Numbered from the stretch's first letter, positions 19,188 to 27,842 are shown. The stretch: 64,000 nucleotides of DNA from Desulfobulbus propionicus (GCA_002747135.1 PDTE01000024.1:1-64000), one strand, 5' to 3'. Notes: generated by a model not told the origin, from the letters alone. Numbers and translations are program-made.

Positions 19188-20208
19188 TTATGCCACTGCC
19201 TATAAGAGTATCTTTCTCGTAAAAGGCGGCAAACTGTCCCGGGGTGATGGCTCGCTGCGCCTTTTTAAAGGTTACAACGACCTTGTTTTTCTCTCTGATA
19301 TCCAGCTGCGCCCATGCTGGTTTATGGGTCGAACGCAGCTGAATTTTTCCTTCCCAGGGAAATGAAGCCGGCCTGGCAAACCAGTGTAAGCTTGAAAGAG
19401 AAAGCGATCGCGTAAACAGTTCGCTTTCTTTTCCCACTTTAACTTGATTGCTGTGGATGTCAATTCCGGTTACATACCATGGGGTTGCATCCGGCAGGCC
19501 CAGACCTTTTCGCTGGCCGATGGTATAGTGGGCAACGCCCTTGTGAGTACCAAGCCTTTGTCCGGCAGGACCAATAATAGAACCAGGTTTTTCAAGACAG
19601 CCGTATTCCTGCAGAAAAGAGCGCAGATCACCATTCAAAAAGCAGACATCCTGGCTTTCTTTTTCTGGAAAATCAAAGCCAGTCTGTGCTGCTTTTTGGT
19701 ATACATCTCGTTTTAACCAATGACCAAGAGGAAAGACCAGACAAGCTAGCTGTTTAGGGGGCAGTCTGCATAAAAAATACGATTGATCTTTTGTGGTATC
19801 ACGTGCGCGGGCAAGAACTGGTTTGCTGCCAGAACGTTTTAATATGGCATAATGACCGGTAGCGCAAAGTTCCATGCCTTGTCTGTGCATAGCATCCAGC
19901 AACAAGTTACCTTTGATCTTTTTATTACAGATGACGCATGGGTTTGGCGTCAGCCCCTGGTTATAGGTGGTGAGAAGATAGGTTATGACGTGTCGGTGAA
20001 ATTGTTCTCTAAGATCGACGAGATGCAGAGGGATGTCCAGCTGCCGTGCTCTTCTGGCTGCCAGCCTGGTCTGTTTTTGCAGATCAGGTAAGGGGAGCTG
20101 CATGAAAAAACCATGCACGTCATACCCTTTTTCCTGCATGAGGATAGCCGCAACTGTTGAATCAATCCCGCCACTTAAGGCTATGCCAGCTTTAATCCGC
20201 TGGTTCAT
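19150..20208 (-). CDS. mnmA: tRNA-specific 2-thiouridylase MnmA
   Basis: MnmA thiolates U34 of the tRNAs for Lys, Glu and Gln. The PP-loop SGGIDST is at residue 13. One catalytic Cys lies in NPCVICNKKIKG and the second in DQSYFLCRL. The ATP and tRNA-binding regions TGHYA and YTIGQRKGLG are present. The 352-residue length is normal. The natural ending is near GSGIIEA; the last residues (GTSRALHTQ) and the stop come from a family A repeat arm, so the C-terminus has been replaced by mobile DNA. The gene is convergent with ruvB. Confidence 0.95.
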   Translation of the reverse strand: MNQRIKAGIALSGGIDSTVAAILMQEKGYDVHGFFMQLPLPDLQKQTRLAARRARQLDIPLHLVDLREQFHRHVITYLLTTYNQGLTPNPCVICNKKIKGNLLLDAMHRQGMELCATGHYAILKRSGSKPVLARARDTTKDQSYFLCRLPPKQLACLVFPLGHWLKRDVYQKAAQTGFDFPEKESQDVCFLNGDLRSFLQEYGCLEKPGSIIGPAGQRLGTHKGVAHYTIGQRKGLGLPDATPWYVTGIDIHSNQVKVGKESELFTRSLSLSSLHWFARPASFPWEGKIQLRSTHKPAWAQLDIREKNKVVVTFKKAQRAITPGQFAAFYEKDTLIGSGIIEAGTSRALHTQ

Positions 20209-20425
20209 GATGCCTGTATCGGGATAGCTTGCCGCCCCTGCTCATAACGCTGGACAGCTTTGTGAGAGACTCCTGGCAGTCCGGCAGGTTGTCTTTCGGT
20301 GCTGCCAGGTCTGGTTCTGGCTGCAGCAAATCTGTAACGGTTCATCTCTTTTTGTCTCCGGGTGTTAAAAAGAGTACGTGACTATGGACAGGGTGATACA
20401 TATCCTGTGATAGTTACGATAGAGC
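20209..20425. other. Non-coding gap with a family A' end fragment
   Basis: The first part, upstream of mnmA, shows no convincing ORF. Near 20385-20417, gacagggtgatacatatcct followed by gtgatagttac is a degenerate family A' terminus. It is separated by exactly eight bases (gatagagc) from the IS66 terminal repeat at 20426. Confidence 0.5.
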
Positions 20426-20700
20426 GTAACTATTCACCCCTATCAGGGTAAATCTGTCCAGCAAGGGTCATGTGGATAGCGACCAGTGGGTTGTACCCTT
20501 TCTTCGCCATGGTTTGCAGGTAGCTGGTGATACGGTAGCAGGTTTTGGCGAACTTTATTGTCCTGAACCATGACGACAGTGATCACAGGAAAGATACGAT
20601 TGCCAGCAGTCATGGATAATAACCCCGCCATAGGGTGGGATAATGCCAATTTGTTCAATTGCTTCGAGTTCCCGTTCAGGACGGACTCACTATGATGTCA
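20426..20700 (-). pseudogene. IS66-family transposase 3' remnant with terminal inverted repeat
   Basis: Reading the minus strand in two frames recovers the C-terminal part of an IS66 (TnpC, COG3436) transposase: IPPYGGVIIHDCWQSYLS, then after a deletion ITSYLQTMAKKGYNPLV and AIHMTLAGQIYPDRG. These match the HDxW and SxxRKQGxN-type segments of the family. The stop codon TAG lies inside GTAACTATTCACCCC (20426-20440), which is the element end. IS66 ends begin GTAA and generate 8-bp duplications. The 5' two thirds, tnpA and tnpB are gone. ORF 20443-20658 is one frame of this remnant. Confidence 0.7.
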
Positions 20701-20817
20701 AAAAAATTCTTTGCTCAACAATCTGCTGGAATGTACAGTGTTGAATTGAGTACGATGATTGATGAGGGGAAGGAGAGTGAGTGATTACTATAATATATAC
20801 AAATGGTTACCCTGTTT

Positions 20818-20975
20818 GTAACTACTCACTGGGTGTGTAACTCTCTGGTTTTACCTACCTCAAACGTGTAACTGCTCTCAGGTTGCCCCTATTTGGCCAA
20901 GCACGATTGGCAGCTATAGCCTCTCTATGCGGCCGGTCGTGATCGTGCAAAGAGGGGTGAGATGTGAGGAGTTAC
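20818..20975 (+). repeat. Family A MITE, near-complete
   Basis: This 158-bp copy runs from gtaactactcactgggtgtg to gaggagttac, with the second end motif 50 bp in. Its flanks are ccctgttt and cctgttct, which share CCTGTT with a one-base offset and look like a slightly eroded 8-bp duplication. The 117 bp before it hold no recognisable gene. Confidence 0.85.
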
Positions 20976-21023
20976 CCTGTTCTTGAAAACCTTTAACCGG
21001 ACAGTGGCAAGCTCAGGTCTTGA

Positions 21024-21689
21024 CTAATGCACATTATCTTCAAACGCTGAATGATCTGGTTTAGGTGGTTTAATTTCGTCCATGCGCTGTTTTAGCCATT
21101 TTTTTATTTTACCTGCTTCAGAGGCAAACTCTGCCAACGCCTTTCCCCGGTGACTGACTCTGCCTTTTTCTTCAAGGGAAACCTCTGCAAAGGTTTTGCC
21201 AAATTCTTCAAAATAAAAAAGCGGATCATAGCCAAACCCTGATTCTCCTTTCTTTTCCAAAAGAATTTTTCCATCACATTTTGCTTCCCAGGTAAGAGCT
21301 GGCCCCCTGGGGGTGGCGAGAGACAGGACGCAGATAAAGGAGGCTGAGCGGTCATTTTTATCTTTCATTTCAGCAAGCAGTTTTGCACAGTTTTCCGCAT
21401 CACTGGCATTTTCACCTGCATAACGGGCAGATAGTACCCCTGGTTGTCCGTCAAGTGATTGTACAACCAGTCCAGAATCATCGGCCAAGCATGGCAGACC
21501 AAGTATTTTGGAGTAATGCAGGGCTTTTTTATAGGCATTGTCATCAAAGGTGGCTCCATCTTCTATCACTTCCGGCATGGGACCAAAATCGCTGATAGTT
21601 TTTATGACAATATCCGTATCTTTAAGTAAAGCTTTAATTTCCTTTATTTTATTTTGGTTTCCTGTTGCCAGAACGATTATGTTATGCAT
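21024..21689 (-). CDS. rdgB: Non-canonical purine NTP pyrophosphatase (RdgB/HAM1)
   Basis: The enzyme hydrolyses dITP and XTP to monophosphates, keeping deaminated purines out of DNA. The signatures VLATGNQNKIKEI, ADDSGLVVQSLDGQPGV, SARYAG, GFGYDPLFY and the C-terminal SHRGKAL are all present. The 221 residues are slightly longer than usual because of an extra Lys- and Pro-rich tail (IKPPKPDHSAF). Its start overlaps the 3' end of queH by 8 bp, so the two are probably read together. Confidence 0.95.
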   Translation of the reverse strand: MHNIIVLATGNQNKIKEIKALLKDTDIVIKTISDFGPMPEVIEDGATFDDNAYKKALHYSKILGLPCLADDSGLVVQSLDGQPGVLSARYAGENASDAENCAKLLAEMKDKNDRSASFICVLSLATPRGPALTWEAKCDGKILLEKKGESGFGYDPLFYFEEFGKTFAEVSLEEKGRVSHRGKALAEFASEAGKIKKWLKQRMDEIKPPKPDHSAFEDNVH

Positions 21690-22260
21690 GGTATATGGCT
21701 ACCTTTTCTTTCTTTTTTCTTTTTTTGCCCATTTTTTTGTCATAGCGTTCCTGTTCGCTGTATATGCAGCCGCAATAGGGTTGTCTATACAGGTCCATTT
21801 CAATGGATCTGTCGATTCCATACTGCCAGCCTTCTCTGAAGTCCTGGTAATGGAAATAAAGATTATATTTTAAAGCAAAATATTCGCATTTTTTCCGGAT
21901 GATTTCATGTTTCTGATATTTCGAGTAAAGCAGGGTGGTGGTAAACGCATCGGCACCAATCTTGACAGCGTACAGTGCTGTTGTCTCAAGACGCATATCA
22001 TAACACTTGACGCATCGATCGTTTTCATAAAAAACCACCTGCCTTAAAAAATCTTTTAAACCGTAGTCAGCTTCTATTGTTACCTGAAAATTGGCTGTAT
22101 CTGCAAGCTGGCGCAAGGCAGCTATCCGTTTTCTGAATTCGCGGAAAGGATGAATATTAGGGTTATAAAAATAGCCAGTAATTGTATGCCCGTATTTTTG
22201 CAGCTGTTCAACTGGATAAACCGAACAGGGGCCACAGCAGGTATGAAGAACTATGTGCAT
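21682..22260 (-). CDS. queH: Epoxyqueuosine reductase QueH
   Basis: QueH carries out the last step of queuosine tRNA modification, replacing the unrelated QueG in many anaerobes. Cysteine motifs for the Fe-S and metal centre are visible: CCGPC at residues 8-12, CVKCYDMR, and YCGCIYSE near the C-terminus. The 192-residue length fits. It is probably co-transcribed with rdgB downstream. The RKKKEK-rich end is low-complexity. Confidence 0.9.
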   Translation of the reverse strand: MHIVLHTCCGPCSVYPVEQLQKYGHTITGYFYNPNIHPFREFRKRIAALRQLADTANFQVTIEADYGLKDFLRQVVFYENDRCVKCYDMRLETTALYAVKIGADAFTTTLLYSKYQKHEIIRKKCEYFALKYNLYFHYQDFREGWQYGIDRSIEMDLYRQPYCGCIYSEQERYDKKMGKKRKKKEKVAIYHA

Positions 22261-22335
22261 TATTTTACCTTAACAGGAGTTATACTGGGAGTGGTGATCG
22301 TGCAAAAATGACGTGCTCCTGAACAAATTACCATT

Positions 22336-22425
22336 GTTTAGTGACTTACTCCTCAATTTTTGTCTTAAAAAACAAGAGATTATTTGCGGTGTAAGGCCTC
22401 CTGGGTTGCGGGTTTTTCGTGTTAG
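22336..22425. repeat. Family D repeat, copy 1
   Basis: The block with cttactcctcaatttttgtc, aacaagagattattt and cctgggttgcgggtttttcg recurs at 56795-56886 in the same orientation with moderate divergence. Read on the minus strand both copies share a peptide like RKTRNP..LT.QIISCFL, so it may be a remnant of a mobile gene. The rest of the gap 22261-22604 holds a degenerate family A fragment (gtggtgatcgtgcaaa) and no gene I can support. Confidence 0.6.
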
Positions 22426-22604
22426 ACTGCCCTGAAGAGTAGATAAAGAGGGCAGGTTTCTGGTGATTTCGTCCAAACAGGTAAGGTTTTTCAGTTCATA
22501 CTCCAGTGTCAGGGAGCCGACAACATCTTTTTTCATCGTTTTTATGGCGAGGAGACGGTTGACAGTGTCTCCTTGAAATGGTAATTACTCCGCATCTGTA
22601 GTAT

Positions 22605-22690
22605 GGAGGGATGGCCGAGTGGTTTAAGGCGGCGGTCTTGAAAACCGTTGAACGAAAGTTCCGTGGGTTCGAATCCTACTCCCTCCGCCA
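22605..22690 (+). tRNA. tRNA-Ser (anticodon TGA)
   Basis: The acceptor arm GGAGGGA pairs with TCCCTCC, followed by a G discriminator and encoded CCA. The anticodon loop CTTGAAA places TGA at 22639-22641. A long variable arm (as in type II tRNAs) and the T-loop GGTTCGAATCC are present. Confidence 0.95.
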
Positions 22691-22726
22691 TATCGCAAGA
22701 GTAGTATATTACAGTATTCTTTTTTC

Positions 22727-22819
22727 GGAGAGATGACCGAGTCGGTCGATGGTGCTCGCCTGCTAAGCGAGTGTGGGGGTTATACTCCACCGAGGGTTCG
22801 AATCCCTCTCTCTCCGCCA
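22727..22819 (+). tRNA. tRNA-Ser (anticodon GCT)
   Basis: The acceptor GGAGAGA pairs with TCTCTCC, followed by G and encoded CCA. The anticodon stem CTCGC/GCGAG closes the loop CTGCTAA, giving anticodon GCT at 22762-22764. A long variable arm (tgtgggggttatactccacc) confirms a type II serine tRNA. It lies 36 bp after the other tRNA-Ser and is probably in the same transcript. Confidence 0.96.
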
Positions 22820-22827
22820 GTTTTTTT

Positions 22828-22857
22828 AAAGCCGGTTGAGCACAATCGGCTTTTTTT
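22828..22857 (+). terminator. Rho-independent terminator after the tRNA-Ser pair
   Basis: The stem aaagccggttg/caatcggcttt closes the loop agca and runs into a T-tract (ttttttt), starting 9 bp after the CCA end of the second tRNA. Confidence 0.85.
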
Positions 22858-23035
22858 GACTGTGATGCTCTTTCTAGCATATCCACCTCGAGTCCACAAC
22901 AGCAAAAACAACTTATCCGGGTAACGGCGGTGGACTCCAAAAACTGGACACTGTGGTAAGCTATGAGTCAGACCAAATATTCAGGAGGAGTTGACAAGGG
23001 GCAAAAAACGCACAATACACAGTTCAAGGTAACGG
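22858..23035. other. Non-coding stretch, possible IS3-type end
   Basis: There is no supported gene. ggtggactccaaaaactgga, then cactgtggtaagct and a short reading frame starting MSQTKYS, resembles the left end and first codons of an IS3-family orfA, but it is too short to be sure. Confidence 0.3.
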
Positions 23036-23138
23036 GTACTCTCAGTTCACCCATTTTCCGGCGATCACGACAGGACACTAGAGGGGCTATAGCTGCCAAT
23101 CGTGCTTGTCCAGATATGGGCAGCCTGAGAGCAGGTAC
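23036..23138 (-). repeat. Family A core repeat, inverted
   Basis: It runs from gggtactctcagttcaccca to cagcctgagagcaggtac and contains ctatagctgccaatcgtgct, the reverse of the family A core. After it, ctgtttcttttcagatcaga plus caacatgttc matches a sequence near 51113-51143 (family C-related). Confidence 0.7.
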
Positions 23139-23274
23139 ACGTTTGAGGCAGGATCTGTTTTTATCTGTTTCTTTTCAGATCAGACAACATGTTCAGGAGA
23201 AATCCGGGGTAGAAGCGATACACTCAGAGAAATCGCGCTATATCATAACCCTGGGAATTTGCCTGTACCGGATT

Positions 23275-25047
23275 TTAGCCATAGATTTGTCTGACGAAGC
23301 CTTTTTCCATAACTGATCTGGAGAAAGCAACACACAATATCGTTATAAGTATGGGCAAGACCTGGAGAGTCAAACGATTCCAGGCAGTACCAACCAACCA
23401 GTACACATCATCATGATGAAAGACGACAATTGTAAAATACCCCAGAATCATAAAAACAGGCAAAAGCAGAGTAGCCTTATCTTCTGCTTGCCAGATTAAC
23501 AGGCCCCATGTCACAAGGGCACCCCATAAAACGATTGACCATTGCTTTGCATCAAGCCACATGGCGACAATTTTCCTCGCGGCTCCTGGAATTCTGTCCC
23601 AGGCATGATGTAAACTTTCAGCGGTTATAATCAGGCCTTGCGCCGCATGGGAATGCAAATCTAAAACCAGCCTTGACCAATAAAACCAAGGGGAATAACC
23701 AATTACAAAAACAACGGAAAAAATCGCAAGGGCGGGCAGGCGATGGTTTTCTTTTTGCATAATCAACCAGAAAGTCATCAGGACTATACAGAGCATAGCA
23801 TCATTTTTAGTATACGCGGCTGCCAGGGCCAATAAAGCAGCAACCACCAGTAAACTCATGCTTTTCTGCCTTTTCCATCGTAAAAGCACCCCAAAGCTAG
23901 AGAGCAAAAGAAACCAGAGTGGAGCCTCGGCATAACTCCATGAAACTACAACTGGCGCCATCGGTACAGAAGCAAAAAGTGCCGCTCCTGTCCATGCCAG
24001 GTACTTTTTCCCTGTCTCCTGCTGAATGACAAGACCCATTTCCCACAAACAAAGAACAAAAAAAACACTTCCCCAGCCTCTGCTCCACATCTCTTCCCAG
24101 CCACCGGAACAAAAGCCGCTAAAGGCCCATATAGAGGGCCAAAGCAGAGGATAATCTTTATGGCCAAAAAGAGTCACATCAGACAGTGGACCCGAGCCAA
24201 GGGCCAACACCTTTGCTTTAGCACCCCATATTGCCCAGGCATCCCAGTCATCCGGAACAACAATGACAGACATTAATAAAGTCCACAGAACGCTGATGCC
24301 TATGAGCAAGACACATGAAAACAGCAACAGGTTACTTCGTGAAAAAACAAGATGAGATGCCATATTTTTTTTATTGGCAATATGTTGCCTGAGAAAATTG
24401 AAAGCAGTTCGCCAATAATAAAAAAGCGCTAACAGCCAACCAGCTGCGCCGCTAAAGCCTGAAATATAAAAAGCTGGTATGGCAGAACCACCTGCCGCTC
24501 TGGTTCCTGTCACGACAACAGTGACTATCAAAGAGGCCAGACCAAAAAATTCAGGAATAGTCAGCATGGTATTTCTGAATATAACTTTTAGCCCGGCAAC
24601 AATTCCTGACACAAGAAAAATTGAAAGCAGCCAGCCTCCAATGCCAGGTTGAGAATGAACAATGTTCTCGCTTACTGTTTCCTCTTGATATTTCATGGTA
24701 TATGAGGCATCATCACTCAATATATAGGAAGTCTCTCTGTGTTTTGCCGGCAGTCTGGGCAACAAAAGGTAGCCCGCATAGGAAAGCTGGTTAAAGTTAC
24801 CTTTTTGTTGATATATGACAGTATCAGGCCAGTTCTGAATAATTTCAGGAAGTACTTCCAATAGTTTCTGGGAGAGTCCAGCCTTTTTCCATATTACAGT
24901 TCTCTGTACCTGAGCATCTTTTCCAAGGTACTCCGCTCGTTCTCGTCCCCACCATAATTTATACATCCCTGCAAAAGCAACACAACTGATCCCGATCCAC
25001 AACAGAAGAAAACTGATCGCCAACCTCTTCCAATTCTGATTACTCAT
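23275..25047 (-). CDS. Polytopic membrane protein, GT-C glycosyltransferase-like
   Basis: I chose the start MSNQNWKRLAIS (25047), which overlaps the stop of the upstream DUF2304 gene in ATGAGTAA; the longer track start runs deeper into that gene. The roughly 590 residues contain at least ten hydrophobic segments. An acidic-aromatic loop, PDDWDAWAIWGAKAK (about residue 265), lies between membrane spans, similar in placement to the catalytic loop of GT-C (ArnT/PMT-like) enzymes. With the DUF2304 partner, a role in polyprenol-linked surface glycan synthesis is likely but not proven. Confidence 0.55.
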   Translation of the reverse strand: MSNQNWKRLAISFLLLWIGISCVAFAGMYKLWWGRERAEYLGKDAQVQRTVIWKKAGLSQKLLEVLPEIIQNWPDTVIYQQKGNFNQLSYAGYLLLPRLPAKHRETSYILSDDASYTMKYQEETVSENIVHSQPGIGGWLLSIFLVSGIVAGLKVIFRNTMLTIPEFFGLASLIVTVVVTGTRAAGGSAIPAFYISGFSGAAGWLLALFYYWRTAFNFLRQHIANKKNMASHLVFSRSNLLLFSCVLLIGISVLWTLLMSVIVVPDDWDAWAIWGAKAKVLALGSGPLSDVTLFGHKDYPLLWPSIWAFSGFCSGGWEEMWSRGWGSVFFVLCLWEMGLVIQQETGKKYLAWTGAALFASVPMAPVVVSWSYAEAPLWFLLLSSFGVLLRWKRQKSMSLLVVAALLALAAAYTKNDAMLCIVLMTFWLIMQKENHRLPALAIFSVVFVIGYSPWFYWSRLVLDLHSHAAQGLIITAESLHHAWDRIPGAARKIVAMWLDAKQWSIVLWGALVTWGLLIWQAEDKATLLLPVFMILGYFTIVVFHHDDVYWLVGTAWNRLTLQVLPILITILCVAFSRSVMEKGFVRQIYG

Positions 25048-25426
25048 TATCTTCAGATTCAATTTTATCCTCATCACAGTCAAGATGTGACAGGGCTTCT
25101 TTTCTGGTCAATTCTGAAATATTCTGTTCTATTTTTTCAATGGCCGAGAGCAGTTTAAAAATAATCAAAAACACCATTAAAAAACCTATCATGACCACAG
25201 CGTTGAAATTATCCTCCATACCTATCAGTCTGGCAAAGTAAAGAGTTGAGTTAGGATAGACAGCGATTGTACCCATTCCTCCCCACACCACCAGCCTTAC
25301 AGAAAATTTCAGGGCAGTTTGGCCGGATTCTCTATTAAAAAATCCTTTGGCTCCCTGAAAAAGCATTATTGAGGAAATTGCAATAACCGCTATTTGATAT
25401 AGTTGAATTTTGACCATATTATTCAC
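25040..25426 (-). CDS. DUF2304-family small membrane protein
   Basis: The 128-residue product has three hydrophobic segments, a GGMGTIAVYPNST motif in the middle and a charged C-terminal helix (KIEQNISELTRKEA). This is the architecture of DUF2304 proteins, which typically sit next to surface-glycan glycosyltransferases. Its stop overlaps the next membrane gene, so the two are translationally coupled. The biochemical role is unknown. Confidence 0.7.
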   Translation of the reverse strand: MNNMVKIQLYQIAVIAISSIMLFQGAKGFFNRESGQTALKFSVRLVVWGGMGTIAVYPNSTLYFARLIGMEDNFNAVVMIGFLMVFLIIFKLLSAIEKIEQNISELTRKEALSHLDCDEDKIESEDNE

Positions 25427-25546
25427 TTGCTGCTCAAGGTTTCATCCTACCTTAGGTTGTTGAAAAAAACTCACTAACAGAAGAACAGGTGAAAGAGCAA
25501 GAATTGGGTAAGAAGAGCGAACGTCGTCTTATCAGTAAAACGTCGT

Positions 25547-26656
25547 CTATCCCGCCGGATACTGTCGTATCCCGGAAAAAAGAAAGTCAGGGCCAACTTG
25601 TCTCACCGATGTTTCTACAAAGCTCAGCCCTGCCTCTTTGTTTTCTATGCTGTAATCACGGACAACGCTTACCCCTTTATCGCCAATAACAAAAGGAGCA
25701 TAGTAGAGTAAAATCTGGTCGTAAAGAACCTCCCGGAGAAAGGTGCCATGTATCCTTGCTCCTCCTTCAACCAACACCGAAGTTACTCCTTTGTCGCCCA
25801 GATCTTTCAACACGGCACTCATCTCCACCCCGGCTTCTTTGCCGGCTTTTATGCGACAAATTATGGCTCCCGCCTTTTCCAGCTGTTCTTGTCTTATCAG
25901 GGACGCATCCTGTGAACAATATATCCAGGTTGCAGCACCTGATACCTGGGACAACATTTTTGCCTGCAGGGGAAGACGAAGCGAGGTGTCAATAACGACG
26001 CGAACAGGGTCTTTTCCTTTTCGGTTTTCTGGCAGACGAGTTGTGAGACCTGGATCATCAATCAGCGCAGTACCTGCACCAATGAGTATGGCGTCAACCT
26101 GATCCCTTATGGTGTGGACATGTACGTGTGATTCCTTGCCGGTTATCTCGCCGCCGGCATCATGTTTATAGGCGATTTTCCCATCAAGACTCAAACCAGC
26201 CTTCATAATAACCCAGGGCAGTCCAGTGGTTATATGTTTTATAAAGGGATAATTTATTGCCCGGCACTCTTGTTCCCGTATCCCGGTGACAACTTCAATG
26301 CCATGAGTTCGAAGGCAGTTAATGCCACTTCCGGAAACGTGAGGATTGGGATCAGTCATTCCCACCACAACCCTGGCGATACCGCTTTCTATAATTGCTT
26401 CGGTACAAGGAGGAGTACGACCAGTATGATTACATGGTTCCAGGGTGACATAGATGGTCCCCCCCTCAGGGGAATCAGTGACATTTGCCAGAGCAACTCT
26501 TTCTGCATGAGGTTGTCCTGCTCTCTCGTGGAAACCTTTGCCAATAACCGTACCGTTTTTAACGATAACTGCACCCACTGCAGGATTTGGTGAAGTCCTC
26601 CCTGCAGCCTTCTTTGCTTCAGCTAAAGCCAGCTGCATATATCCATGATCGGACAT
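25547..26656 (-). CDS. ribD: Bifunctional riboflavin biosynthesis deaminase/reductase RibD
   Basis: RibD catalyses deamination and then side-chain reduction of the pyrimidine intermediate in riboflavin synthesis. The N-terminal zinc deaminase carries HAERVAL and PCNHTGRTPPCTEAI. The C-terminal reductase has MKAGLSLDGKIA, GAGTALIDDPGLT and the VEGGARIHG loop. The 369-residue length is standard. nrdR lies 11 bp upstream, a common pairing. No FMN riboswitch was recognised upstream. Confidence 0.96.
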   Translation of the reverse strand: MSDHGYMQLALAEAKKAAGRTSPNPAVGAVIVKNGTVIGKGFHERAGQPHAERVALANVTDSPEGGTIYVTLEPCNHTGRTPPCTEAIIESGIARVVVGMTDPNPHVSGSGINCLRTHGIEVVTGIREQECRAINYPFIKHITTGLPWVIMKAGLSLDGKIAYKHDAGGEITGKESHVHVHTIRDQVDAILIGAGTALIDDPGLTTRLPENRKGKDPVRVVIDTSLRLPLQAKMLSQVSGAATWIYCSQDASLIRQEQLEKAGAIICRIKAGKEAGVEMSAVLKDLGDKGVTSVLVEGGARIHGTFLREVLYDQILLYYAPFVIGDKGVSVVRDYSIENKEAGLSFVETSVRQVGPDFLFSGIRQYPAG

Positions 26657-26667
26657 AACAGAAAAAG

Positions 26668-27132
26668 TTACTCCTCATTGGGTTTGTTAAGAAAGACTTT
26701 CAACTCGTCCATAAACTCGTTAACATCTTTAAACTGGCGATAGACAGAGGCAAAACGTACGTATGCCACTTCATCAAGGCCTGGCAAGGCTTCCATTACC
26801 CACTCTCCGATCTGACTTGTGGGGATTTCCTTGCCGCCGGCATCCTGAAGCCGCAACTCAATGTCATCAACAAAAGAGTCTATTTCAGCAAGGCTGACCG
26901 GGAGTTTTTCACAGGCTTTTTCCAGCCCGTGTATTATTTTCCCTCTGTCCCAGGGTTCACGCCGTCCATCTTTTTTAATCAGCATGGGCAGCATTAACTC
27001 AATGCGCTCATAAGTTGTAAAACGCTGTTCACAGGAGAGGCAGGCTCGCCGTCTACGAATAATTGTCTTGTCTTTGTTGACTCGCGAATCAATTACCCTG
27101 TTTTCCAAATGACTGCAATACGGGCACTTCAT
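26668..27132 (-). CDS. nrdR: Transcriptional repressor NrdR
   Basis: NrdR senses ATP/dATP and represses ribonucleotide reductase genes. I start it at [11 protein letters not shown] (27132), the conserved beginning; the track adds eleven unrelated residues. The zinc ribbon has CPYC and CLSCEQRF with the RVIDSR and RRRRAC hallmarks, followed by the ATP-cone ([15 protein letters not shown]). The 154 residues fit. It is co-directional with ribD. Confidence 0.96.
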   Translation of the reverse strand: MKCPYCSHLENRVIDSRVNKDKTIIRRRRACLSCEQRFTTYERIELMLPMLIKKDGRREPWDRGKIIHGLEKACEKLPVSLAEIDSFVDDIELRLQDAGGKEIPTSQIGEWVMEALPGLDEVAYVRFASVYRQFKDVNEFMDELKVFLNKPNEE

Positions 27133-27157
27133 ACATAACCTCAGGCAAGAGCCGCCA

Positions 27158-27315
27158 GAAACCAATCACGGGGCCTGTACTTTAAGTGTTATTCTCTACT
27201 TCTGACGTGTAACTGGTCATGGGTGCAACAGAATTGGGCAGGGACCCTTTTCCGCTCTCCAGGAGTATGCGGGAAAGAGTGATCGGGCAATGATGAAGTG
27301 CCTGTGATCAGTTAC
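27158..27315 (+). repeat. Family B repeat, complete
   Basis: This 158-bp unit runs from gaaaccaatcacggggcctg to gtgatcagttac, with the inner end motif gtaactggtcatgggtgc about 51 bp in. No clear target duplication remains. It fills the gap between nrdR and rpiB. Confidence 0.82.
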
Positions 27316-27326
27316 TATGGAGGCGT

Positions 27327-27758
27327 TCACCTTGAATCGAATTTATCAATTCTTTGCTGGTGCCGTCCACCCTTGAAATCCGTCTCCAGCCAGGTGCGGA
27401 CAATATCTTTTGCCAGCTCAAGGCCAACAACACGCTCTCCCAGACATAATATATTGGCATCATTGTGTTCCCTGCTCATCCTCGCTGAAAAGGATTCTGT
27501 ACAAAGAGCAGCCCTGATCCCCTGAAATCGATTTGCTGCCATGGACATGCCAATGCCCGTTCCGCAGATCAGTATACCGCGCTCACTTGAAGCAGCGAGC
27601 ACATGTGCGCAAACCCTTGTGGCAAAGTCTGGATAATCAACAGATTCCTCTGAATCACAGCCTGCATTAAATACTTCATGTCCAAGCAGTTCAAGCAGCT
27701 TGCCTATTTCCTGCTTCAGCTTTATGCCGCCATGATCCGAACCAATTGAAATTTTCAA
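27327..27758 (-). CDS. rpiB: Ribose-5-phosphate isomerase B
   Basis: RpiB interconverts ribose 5-phosphate and ribulose 5-phosphate. The 143-residue product has the family start MKISIGSDHGG, the GTGIGMSMAANRF loop carrying phosphate- and base-binding residues, and HNDANILCLGERVVG. Upstream lies fabF, separated by a nested repeat. Confidence 0.95.
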   Translation of the reverse strand: MKISIGSDHGGIKLKQEIGKLLELLGHEVFNAGCDSEESVDYPDFATRVCAHVLAASSERGILICGTGIGMSMAANRFQGIRAALCTESFSARMSREHNDANILCLGERVVGLELAKDIVRTWLETDFKGGRHQQRIDKFDSR

Positions 27759-27842
27759 AAAATAACCTCTGGTATTGCTGAGTAAACATGTTGGGTAATA
27801 CTCGCTGTGAACGTATCAATTTGATTTCATATACCTTAAAAC

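Noticed and set aside
20471-20480. Possible DnaA box (tgtggatagc)
   Set aside because: It is a single near match inside a transposase remnant with no cluster around it.
22963-23316. 117-residue plus-strand ORF starting MSQTKYSGG
   Set aside because: Most of it runs through a family A core; only the first residues hint at an IS3 orfA start, too little to call a gene.
26657-26668. FMN riboswitch before ribD
   Set aside because: ribD follows nrdR after 11 bp, leaving no room, and the nrdR leader is a family B repeat without RFN-type motifs.
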